Part shown: piece by piece, positions 1 to 6,900 of the stretch
Layout of the letters: each line of letters starts with the position of its first letter
Position numbering within the stretch: position 1 is the stretch's first letter
Source: Bacteroidota bacterium
GTDB lineage: Bacteria > Bacteroidota > Ignavibacteria > SZUA-365
Length of the DNA: 8,014 nt
Reading direction: 5' to 3'
NCBI GenBank assembly: GCA_023432805.1
Contig: JAEYUG010000006.1
Location: forward strand, 1 to 8,014
Made by a program: the position numbers and the translations under genes
The notes under the pieces: model-generated
The model's database searches: none
What the model was told of the DNA's origin: nothing
Seen by the model: only the letters and a program-made list of their open reading frames with translations

Positions 1-910
1 CGGCGCCAGCACCTTTGCCCCAAGCACCTGGTGCAGAATGTACACCATCATCGAATGCCGGCCGAAGAAGGATAACAGCGCCAGCGCCCGCGTGCCCTCG
101 TTGCGGCGCTGCAAACGCGAACAGCAGAAACGCCCCGACCGCGGTCAGCACATACCCGACGGTGGGGGGATAGAAGATCTCCGAATACCCGGCCCGGAAC
201 TCCAGAATCGTCCCGTCCGCGAAACTCTCGATGCCCCCAACCGGCACCACGAGCAGCACAACCCCCACAACAATCAACGCCGCACCAGCCGCACCGATCC
301 GCACCCCGCCGATCTCGTTGCCGTTCGTCACCGTCGCCGCGAACACCCCGGCGCCCGTGAACGCGAACGCCATCCACGGCAGCAGGGGAAACCATCCGTC
401 CACCAGCGCACCCTGCAGCACCCGACTGAGCGCCGGAATCTCCAGCTCGCTCAGATACACCTCGTACACCTCGGCGTTGTATCCGACCAGATGCTGCAGC
501 ACATAGGCCGCCACGACGATGATCACTGCAATGAGAAACATTTCCGATGGGGGATACCGCCGGGTCGCGTAGATCACCGGCATCGCGATGCCGATCAGAT
601 ACAGCACGTCGTACGAGGTCCACGGCAGAATCTCCCACAGCAGCAGATCGAGCAGCATGCCCGTCAGCACCACGAGCGCCCCGCGCTCGAGATAGTACCG
701 CGCATCATGCCGTTCGGAGCGCATGCGCACGAGACCCGCGCTCAGCGCGATGAACACCGGCGCGGCATAGGATCCCATCACCCTGTACCACATGGGATGC
801 GGCTCGGAGAAATACGGCGAGAGATTGGCGGGAATCATCAGCAGAATCGCGATGCCCCGCAGCAGGTCGATCCAGAGATGGCGGTCCGACGCCGCAATGC
901 GTGCGATCAT
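1..910 (-). CDS. Multi-pass membrane acyltransferase, HGSNAT/DUF1624-like; 3' end outside window and apparently frameshifted
   Basis: This is probably an integral membrane acyltransferase that moves an acyl group onto a sugar or surface glycan; the substrate cannot be read. The frame opens at ATG 910-908, which overlaps the stop of the upstream asparagine synthetase gene as ATGA, and it runs about 265 codons with membrane-protein character. Residues 10-33 give R-H-L-W-I-D-L-L-R-G-I-A-I-L-L-M-I-P-A-N, the family's typical N-terminal 'IDxLRGxAIxLM..N' signature at the first membrane segment. A 'SYAAPVFIALSAGL' helix follows, then 'YDVLYLIGIAMPVIY', and several further hydrophobic helices. After about residue 265 the frame turns into low-quality sequence. 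Meanwhile the neighbouring frame carries SFFGRHSMMVYILHQVL, which looks like the family's conserved C-terminal segment. A single-base shift is therefore likely. Family members are usually around 350-400 residues, so a few dozen codons should lie beyond the window. An acyltransferase-3 or DUF418-type assignment is the main alternative. Confidence 0.68.
   Translation of the reverse strand, partial: MIARIAASDRHLWIDLLRGIAILLMIPANLSPYFSEPHPMWYRVMGSYAAPVFIALSAGLVRMRSERHDARYYLERGALVVLTGMLLDLLLWEILPWTSYDVLYLIGIAMPVIYATRRYPPSEMFLIAVIIVVAAYVLQHLVGYNAEVYEVYLSELEIPALSRVLQGALVDGWFPLLPWMAFAFTGAGVFAATVTNGNEIGGVRIGAAGAALIVVGVVLLVVPVGGIESFADGTILEFRAGYSEIFYPPTVGYVLTAVGAFLLFAFAAPQRGHAGAGAVILLRPAFDDGVHSAPGAWGKGAGA
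85..147 (-). other. Frameshift zone in the membrane acyltransferase gene
   Basis: Reading the minus strand, the frame from ATG 910 still gives a plausible membrane helix (VGYVLTAVGAFLLFA) down to about position 115. The frame that encodes the conserved-looking LLSFFGRHSMMVYILHQVL is blocked by a TGA at 147-145, so the switch between frames must lie between there and about 85. Removing one base, for example one T of the TTT at 115-113, gives FALQRRNEGTRALALLSFF with no stop up to the window edge. This could be a real mutation, a sequencing or assembly error in a short homopolymer, or, less likely, recoding. No classical slippery heptamer is obvious. Confidence 0.65.
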
Positions 911-2838
911 GCGGCCAGACTCCTGTCGCCTTCGATCCAGTACCGGTGCCACAGCTCGAAATTGTACAGCGCCCAGATCTGTGTGGTCACATTCACATGC
1001 GTGCGCTCGTAGCGCGCGAGCAGCGACCGCACATACCCCTCGTTGAAATACCCGTGCCGCGGCGAGAGCAGCAGCCGCTTCGCGTGTGCGAAGATCTCGG
1101 GCGTCAGCATGTTCCGGCCGGATCCCGCAAACCCGATCTTCCGCCGGTCGATGATCTCGTCGGGCAGGATGCCCCGCAGCGCCTGCTTGAGAATGTACTT
1201 CGGCACGTTGTTCCTGATCTTCATGCTGGAGGGAATGTGGCTCGTGAACTCCACCAGCGCATGGTCGAGAAACGGCACCCGCGCCTCGATGCTCGTGGCC
1301 ATCGTCACCTTGTCGACCCGCATCAGCAGCAGCTCCGCCAGCCGGTTGCGCAGTTCCCAGTAGATCATCTCGCCGAGCGTGTCCGCCCCCCGCGCCTCGC
1401 GCCAGCGCCGCATCCCGGCCTCCGCCAGCGCATGCGACTCCGCCGCACCCGCCGCCCGCAGCGCCTCGTCGCTCAGCAGCAGCCGCTTCTCCTTCGTGTA
1501 GAAGGCCAGCGCATTGCTCCAGAACACCGGCTCGTTCTCGAAGAGATTGCGGATCACATTCTGCTGCGCGTCCACCCCCCGCATCTCCATCGCCACCGCG
1601 ATGCCCGCATACGCACTGCGCCGCACCCATGCCGGCAGCGCCCGCACCCAGCGGAAGTCGTCAGTCAGCCGCCGCGCGCGCAGATACGCGGCATACCCCG
1701 CGAACTGCTCGTCGCTGCCCTCGCCGACCTGGATCACGATCGTGCCGTTGTCGCGTGCCAGCTTCGAGACATGATAGAGGGGAAAGCAGACGGGATCGGC
1801 CAGCGGCTCGTCCTGATGATGCACGATCGTCGGAAGCAGGTCGAGGAAGCCCCCGTCGTCGATCACCACCTCGTGGTGATTCGTGCGGAAGAGCGCCGAC
1901 ATCCGGCGCGCCCATTGAAACTCGTTCGTGTCCTCCTGTCCGCGGATCGCGACGGTGAACGTGTCGACCGCGCGATCCATCATCTTCGCCATGAACGCCA
2001 CGTTCGCACTCGAGTCGATGCCGCCCGAGAGAAACACGCCGAAGGGAACGTCCGACATCATCCGCTTGCGCACCGCGGCATCGAAGAGTTCGATGATGCG
2101 CCCGGTCACCGCGCGTTCGTCAGTGACGTCGACGTCCGGTGCCGGCGCCGTGACGGGATCCCAGTACTCGGTGTCGGTTACCGCCCCCGTGCGGTCGATC
2201 GAGAGATAGTGCCCCGCCTGCAGCTTCGATATCCCGCGATACATCGTCATCGGCGCGGGCGTGTGGATGAAGGTCAGATAATGCGAGAGCGCGACCCCGT
2301 CGACCTCCGCCTGCACGAGGGGATGTGCCAGCAGCGCCTTGATCTCCGAGCCGAACACCACCGTGCCGGCCACCATCGTGTGATACAGCGGCTTGATCCC
2401 GATGCGGTCGCGGTACAGCAGCAGCCGTTCGGTATCCGCATCCCACAGCGCGATCGCGAACATCCCCTCGAACCGTTCGATGCAGCGCTCACCCCAGTGC
2501 CGGTAGGCATGCAGAATCGTCTCGGTGTCGGTGCGGGAGCGGTACGTGCAGCCGGCGCGTTCGAGCTCGGCGCGCAGCGCGAGATGATTGTAGATCTCCC
2601 CGTTGAAGACAATGTGGATGCGCCCGTCTGCGGAGCTCATGGGCTGATGTCCCGCCGCGCTCAGATCGATGATCGAGAGCCGTCGGAAGCCGAATCCCAC
2701 GCGCCCGCAGCTGCTGACGAACTGGCCCTCGTCGTCGGGACCCCGGTGCACGATCGTGTCGCTCATCGCGCGCAGCATCGGCACGTCGATCGCGGGACCC
2801 GAGCGCGAAGGGGAGAAGACACCGGCAAAACCGCACAT
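907..2838 (-). CDS. asnB: Asparagine synthetase, glutamine-hydrolysing (AsnB family)
   Basis: This cytoplasmic enzyme makes asparagine, or amidates a related carboxylate, from aspartate, ATP and glutamine. The start is ATG 2838-2836 because it places Cys2 next to the initiator Met (MCGFAGVF). In class II glutamine amidotransferases Met is removed and this Cys is the nucleophile. An upstream in-frame start at 2931 would bury the Cys and is rejected. The product is 643 residues. The N-terminal glutaminase domain (about 1-210) shows HRGPDDEG (31-38), RRLSIID (52-58) and NGEIYN (79-84). The synthetase domain shows the PP-loop SGGIDSS (271-277), GEGSDE (372-377) and EARVPFLD (518-525), so all key motifs are present. 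It is longer than E. coli AsnB (about 554 residues) but normal for the longer bacterial AsnB group often found in polysaccharide loci. Its stop overlaps the next start (ATGA), which indicates an operon with the acyltransferase. The true acceptor could differ from free aspartate. Confidence 0.95.
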   Translation of the reverse strand: MCGFAGVFSPSRSGPAIDVPMLRAMSDTIVHRGPDDEGQFVSSCGRVGFGFRRLSIIDLSAAGHQPMSSADGRIHIVFNGEIYNHLALRAELERAGCTYRSRTDTETILHAYRHWGERCIERFEGMFAIALWDADTERLLLYRDRIGIKPLYHTMVAGTVVFGSEIKALLAHPLVQAEVDGVALSHYLTFIHTPAPMTMYRGISKLQAGHYLSIDRTGAVTDTEYWDPVTAPAPDVDVTDERAVTGRIIELFDAAVRKRMMSDVPFGVFLSGGIDSSANVAFMAKMMDRAVDTFTVAIRGQEDTNEFQWARRMSALFRTNHHEVVIDDGGFLDLLPTIVHHQDEPLADPVCFPLYHVSKLARDNGTIVIQVGEGSDEQFAGYAAYLRARRLTDDFRWVRALPAWVRRSAYAGIAVAMEMRGVDAQQNVIRNLFENEPVFWSNALAFYTKEKRLLLSDEALRAAGAAESHALAEAGMRRWREARGADTLGEMIYWELRNRLAELLLMRVDKVTMATSIEARVPFLDHALVEFTSHIPSSMKIRNNVPKYILKQALRGILPDEIIDRRKIGFAGSGRNMLTPEIFAHAKRLLLSPRHGYFNEGYVRSLLARYERTHVNVTTQIWALYNFELWHRYWIEGDRSLAA

Positions 2839-2998
2839 GCACGACACTCGCAATTGGTTCAATCTCCCAACATAACATCCGCGCCACCCTCCCACAATGC
2901 AACGGAGCAAGGACGCCTTCGTCCGTGACACCCCTTATCTTCCGGCATCGTTCCAGTCATATTGATTCCATCCCCCCTCCGCCGTAGATTGAGTGATC
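2839..2998. promoter_or_regulatory. Divergent intergenic region between asnB and the sigma factor gene
   Basis: These 160 bases separate two genes transcribed away from each other, so promoters for both must lie here or just inside the genes. On the minus strand TATGTTGG (2874-2867) sits about 30 bases before the asnB start and differs by one base from the TAnnTTTG -7 element of Bacteroidota-type promoters. No convincing upstream partner is visible, so this is only a candidate. No clear plus-strand promoter was found. A small hairpin (2911-2924) lies almost exactly midway between the two start codons. Confidence 0.45.
2903..2925. repeat. Dispersed palindromic repeat, copy 1
   Basis: The core GGACGCCTTCGTCC forms a stem of 5 bp (2911-2915 with 2920-2924) around the loop CCTT. 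Including the upstream CGGAGC, 20 of 23 bases match the second copy at 3631-3653. The copies flank the sigma factor gene on both sides. There is no T-run after the stem in either direction, so it is not a standard intrinsic terminator. A mobile or REP-like short palindrome, or a structured leader, are possible readings. Confidence 0.7.
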
Positions 2999-3622
2999 AT
3001 GACAGATTCGATCACGGCCCAGGTCTCCGACGAGAAGCGCCAGCAGTCGCGGCTTGAAGACAAGCAGCTGATCCGCCTTGCGCTCGAGGGCAATCAGGAC
3101 GCCTACAAGCGCCTGATGAAGAAGTACCACAACGCGATCCACCATCTGATTGTGCGCATGATCGGATACGGTGGCGAAGCTGAAGACCTCACCCAGGAAG
3201 CCTTCATAAAGGCATTCAATTCGCTCGAGACCTTCAACGACGAATTCGCCTTCAGCACCTGGCTCTACAAGATCGCCACCAACAACTGCATCGACTACCT
3301 GCGCAAGCGCAAGCTGCGCACTTTCTCGATCGACAAGCCCGTCGAATCGCACGACGGCGAGTACCAGTACGAGATCCCCGACCACACCTACATTCCTGAC
3401 ACCAACATCCTGCGGCATCAGCAGACCCGCACCATCCAGCAGGCCATCGACGCCCTGCCCGAGAAGTATCGCATCGTGATCGTCATGCGCCACCAGCAGG
3501 AACTCAGCTACGAGGAGATCGCCGACGAACTCGGCCTCCCCCTCGGCACCGTCAAGGCCCACATCTTCCGCGCCCGCGAAATGCTCAGCCGCCAGCTCCG
3601 CGGCAAAGTCGGCGACTACTGA
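2999..3622 (+). CDS. RNA polymerase sigma factor, ECF (sigma-70 regions 2 and 4, SigW/RpoE-like)
   Basis: This is an alternative sigma factor that binds core RNA polymerase and directs it to a set of promoters. The product is 207 residues from ATG 2999. A GTG at 2993 in the same frame would add two residues. The ATG is preferred because GAG at 2991-2993 then sits at a suitable ribosome-binding distance. Sigma region 2 spans about residues 24-106, with DLTQEAFIKAF (63-73) and FSTWLYKIATNNCIDYLRKRK (85-105), the core-binding and -10 recognition segments. A 40-residue linker containing FSIDKPVESHDGEYQYEIPD follows. Region 4 covers about 147-198, with the helix-turn-helix LSYEEIADELGLPLGTVKAH (169-188). 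Region 3 is absent, as in ECF factors. The sequence style resembles ECF factors of the Bacteroidota/Chlorobi lineage. No anti-sigma factor gene lies beside it, so control is either by a distant partner or at the promoter. The gene is transcribed alone, divergent from asnB. Confidence 0.95.
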   Translation: MTDSITAQVSDEKRQQSRLEDKQLIRLALEGNQDAYKRLMKKYHNAIHHLIVRMIGYGGEAEDLTQEAFIKAFNSLETFNDEFAFSTWLYKIATNNCIDYLRKRKLRTFSIDKPVESHDGEYQYEIPDHTYIPDTNILRHQQTRTIQQAIDALPEKYRIVIVMRHQQELSYEEIADELGLPLGTVKAHIFRAREMLSRQLRGKVGDY

Positions 3623-3630
3623 TCCACCAC

Positions 3631-3654
3631 CGGAGCGCGGACGCCCTCGTCCGC
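3631..3654. repeat. Dispersed palindromic repeat, copy 2 (hairpin 1)
   Basis: GCGGACG (3637-3643) pairs with CGTCCGC (3648-3654) around the loop CCCT, a 7 bp GC-rich stem that begins 14 bases after the sigma factor stop codon. Positions 3631-3653 match 2903-2925 at 20 of 23 bases. The right arm can instead pair with GCGGACG at 3667-3673, so two exclusive foldings exist. Confidence 0.75.
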
Positions 3655-3673
3655 ATCCCACCGCCAGCGGACG

Positions 3674-3690
3674 GGCGGCGTCTCGCCGCC
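3674..3690. repeat. Hairpin 2, GC-rich palindrome
   Basis: GGCGGCG (3674-3680) pairs perfectly with CGCCGCC (3684-3690) across a TCT loop. It shares the core CGGCGTCYCGCCG with hairpin 3, which points to a common repeat family rather than chance. Confidence 0.7.
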
Positions 3691-3696
3691 AATGGG

Positions 3697-3717
3697 TGGA
3701 CGGCGTCCCGCCGTCCA
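3697..3717. terminator. Hairpin 3, possible terminator of the sigma factor transcript
   Basis: TGGACGGCG (3697-3705) pairs perfectly with CGCCGTCCA (3709-3717) around the loop TCC, a 9 bp stem that is the strongest in the window. It is followed by ATAATAT, which is AT-rich but not a T-run. Termination at the end of the sigma gene is plausible from position only. It may equally be a member of a palindromic repeat family, since its core matches hairpin 2. Confidence 0.45.
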
Positions 3718-3864
3718 TAATATCCGACCTCTTCCTCCGAAACCCTTGCGTCTCTCCGGAGATTCTCGTACCATCCCAGATCTCCAGTTCTGCATCCACG
3801 CACGCGCAACCGCGTCGTGAATTGATGTCATGGCGACCCTGACGTGCGTGATGCTTCACCAACC

Positions 3865-3870
3865 AGGAGG
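3865..3870 (+). promoter_or_regulatory. Ribosome binding site of the giant secreted protein gene
   Basis: AGGAGG is a full match to the Shine-Dalgarno consensus and is six bases from ATG 3877. It decides this start and argues that the gene is independently and well translated. By contrast, the other starts in the window have weak or no such sites. Confidence 0.9.
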
Positions 3871-3876
3871 GAATCA

Positions 3877-3948
3877 ATGCGCTACAGCACAACCCCGACG
3901 CTGCTGGCCCTGCTCGCAGTCCTGCCCCTTGTCATGCCTCTGCAGGCA
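3877..3948 (+). other. Signal peptide coding segment
   Basis: The first 24 codons encode a short polar start (MRYSTTPT), a hydrophobic core (residues 9-22) and the cleavage context LQA|QE. This is a Sec-type signal peptidase I substrate. No lipobox cysteine is present, so the protein is not a lipoprotein. Confidence 0.85.
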
Positions 3949-6900
3949 CAGGAACTCGAATCGCTGCGCATCCAGCCGACGATCACGGCGAATGCGGGGC
4001 AGTGGCATGAACAGGTCCGTTATGCCTCGGTGTTTCGGGATCAGAGCGTGATCTTTCAGAGGAATGGTGTCGAGGTCGTCAGTACCCTGCCGGCGTGCAG
4101 ACCGCTTGTGCTGCTGCATGAGTCTCCTGCACCTGTGCTTCCGGAAACGCGCGCGGTGCAGACGCTCCGTTTCGTGGATCCATCACCGCGTCTTCAGGTG
4201 CTACCCGGACGACCGCTGGGCATGCGGTCGCACTTCTATCTAGGGGGCACGCGCGATGCGGGAACTGCCAACGTTGCGAACTATGCCTCGGTGCAGTACC
4301 GGAACGTCTGGGATGGAGTCAGCATCGAGTATGTTGTGCACGACTCGGCAGTCACACAGCGCGTCACCATGCTGCCGGGTGCGGATCCGTCGGTCATCGT
4401 GTTCACGTGCAGGGCAGACGCTCGGTTGGAGAACGTGGTGCGGCTGCGTCGCGGTGTCCACGCAGATGCAATCGGCGTTCGACAGGAGGGTGGCACGGTG
4501 CGTCTCGTGACGGCCGATTCCGTCGTCACCGATACCACGATACTGGACCTTGAGTTCGGTTTCTTTCTTGGTGGCAGTGGCAGTGAGTTCCCTCTGGACA
4601 TCACGACGGACCCCGAGGGTAGCATCTACATCTGCGGGGTGTCGACGTCGCTCGATTACCCCCTGCTTCGTGCACATCAGGGCACCATGCGCGGTGGGGG
4701 AGATTACGTGCTGACGAAGCTGGACTGCCGCGGCTCCGTGGTCTACAGCACCTACTATGGTGGCGCGGGATCAGAGGCATTTATGAGATGGGAGCCCTCC
4801 CGCCTCGGGTATGCGTCGATCCGCAGACACATCGCCGCGACCGCGTCGGGACAACTGTATCTGCAGGGAACCACGACGTCGCAGGATCTTGTGTTCAGCC
4901 GGAAACTGCTCGATGATCCGGCCCGGCGTTTCGACTCCGCCTGCTTTCTCGCCCGTTTCGATGCGATCGGTCAGCTTGATGATAGTGCGGTGTTGCTTCT
5001 GGATGCGACACGCGCGTGGGTCACGCACATCGCGTGTGATTCACGCGGCGAACCACTCCTGTATGGCATCGCGCGCGACTCGATCTCGTTCATTACGAAC
5101 AACACCCTGCAGCCTCTCTTTCCCGGCCCGGGTGCGACCTTCATGTTCAAGCTGTCGTTCGATCTGAGTCAGCTTCGCTGGGGGACCTATTGGCGACCCG
5201 GGACGAATTTTACTCCCATTAACAACTGTGCTCATGATCCGAATCAGTATCTTGATGTTCTCCACGTGGATGTGCAGGACAACATCATTCTTTCTGGAAA
5301 CATGGCACAGCGCTATGTGACGTGGCCACTCCTTGTAACAGGAGATGAGGAATATGAGTGGGGTACCTGCAACAGCGCAGTCAGCAAGCTGAATCCCGAT
5401 GCATCCGTCAGCATCTTCACCAGGTACATTGGTGCTTCAACTGGTACAGTCAGTTCGACGCTGATTCAACATGTGACGTCGGATCCACAGGGCAACATCC
5501 TCATCACCGGTACGAGTTCTGCACAGTTTCTGCGCTACCTCCCCCGTGCAACAACACCATCCGGATTTGACGGTTTCATCGTGAAGCTGTCTCCTCTGGG
5601 TGTCTTCAAGCGTGGGAGGAGGCTCGAGGCGACGGGGTCCGGAATGATTGCTCTGTTTTCCTCAGGTTATGCGCATGGCACCATCATGGGGTTCGGTTAT
5701 ACATGGCCGCACTCTGATGCACTGCTGCAGCCGCGAGAACATGCAGTCGGCTCAAACCATGGTTTCCGCATCTACACATGGGATGCGGAATCGCTTGCAC
5801 CGCGCTCAATCTCTCCCTTCCTCTCCATGCGACGTGGAGCCATTCAACTGACGGAGCATTACTTTAGAGATTTTTGGCCATTATTCCCCCCTCATCGATT
5901 CACGACCACGGGACATCTTGTCTTGCTCGGCCCATTGACGATAGGACCGATGCAGATCGATACCGTGCTTGGATATCATGCGTTCAATCATCCGAACGTT
6001 GGTGCGAAGGTCAAGGACCCGTCGTTGTTTGTCACCCGGCTGCAGGTTGCACGGGGTGCAGCCTCGTCCACGCAGACACAGGGGCCGGATTCGCTCGTGC
6101 TGCACATCGATCCCCTGCTGCCGGTCAGCGAACGCTTCCCCTTCACGGCGACTGTCACGAACACTTCGCCCAACATCCTGTACGATCTGAGCATGTCGCT
6201 TGGTCTGCCCTCCAGCGTCGTGCTCGATCCCGGCAGCCAGCAGCACCCGCGGAAAGCCATCCCCTCGATCCTTGCACCCGGACAGTCGTGGGCGGCCTCG
6301 TTCACGTTGAAGGCAGACAAGGCGGCGATCCGCGATTCGGTGCTTGTGCTCCGCACCTTCGTGCATTATTCCGATGATGCCTACGGGCGATCGTGTCCAC
6401 CCTTGACGGAATGGTCGGAGAGCCGCGTCCGGATCATCCGAGATTCGCAGTCCGCCCCGGAAATTCTCTGCGACATGCAGGTTCTGGATTCGGTGGCACT
6501 GGCCTCGGATCAGCTGTCCTATGAGCCGACGATCATTCCCGTCATGGCAACAGTGCGAAACGGATCGTCTCGTCCGATGCATGTGGCACAGACGCGTCTG
6601 TCTGTTCCGCGGGGAGATGTCCAGCTTGTTCCCCGCGCCGACAGCGTGCGCACGATCGGAATGCTCGCACCGGGCGAGTCGCGTCTCCTGACCTGGAACA
6701 TCCGCGTGCTCGCCGCCGTGTACGCACGCAGCGTCCCGATCCGCGTCAACTCGTATGACTCGCTCGGCAACATGCTCGGGTACTGTCTTCGTTTCGTGCA
6801 CGCCCCTGCGACGCGGGGTCTGCGATGCGAGGGAACGAGCGATACACTGCTGCAGTATGCCGTGCTCGATGGTCGGTATATCCCGGAGATGCTCACCCTT

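Larger units (their letters stand above)
3623..3876. other. Gene-free stretch with hairpin cluster
   Basis: About 250 bases carry no credible gene. The first third (3631-3717) holds three strong hairpins listed separately. The rest has a perfect 10-base palindrome TCTCCGGAGA (3753-3762) of unknown meaning. The promoter and leader of the following giant gene must also be here, but no clear -10/-35 pair could be picked out. The last bases carry its ribosome binding site. Confidence 0.7.

Noticed and set aside
48..638. Minus-strand frame of 196 codons in the acyltransferase region
   Set aside because: It is the third frame of the same strand. The frame from ATG 910 has the membrane helices and LRG motif, and the C-terminal motif lies in yet another frame, not in this one.
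38..1012. Plus-strand open frame of 324 codons at the left end
   Set aside because: It lies opposite the acyltransferase and the asnB 3' end. Its product is Arg/His/Gln-rich with no hydrophobic segments or motifs.
901..2928. Plus-strand open frame of about 675 codons opposite asnB
   Set aside because: It is antisense to a fully recognisable asparagine synthetase. The product is Arg/His/Pro-rich with no family features, as expected from the complement of a GC-rich gene.
2838..2931. Upstream start for asnB at 2931
   Set aside because: It would add 31 residues before the catalytic Cys, which must be N-terminal after Met removal in class II glutamine amidotransferases.
3631..3717. Possible CRISPR-like or direct-repeat array
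   Set aside because: The units are adjacent palindromes of different length without constant spacers or long identical repeats, so hairpin repeats explain them better.
2957..3892. Minus-strand frame of 311 codons across the sigma factor
   Set aside because: Antisense to a clear sigma factor and spans the hairpin cluster. No protein features support it.
3830..4051. Small plus-strand frame starting 47 bases before the giant gene
   Set aside because: It overlaps the AGGAGG site and the signal peptide codons out of frame and has no ribosome site of its own. A leader peptide is not supported.
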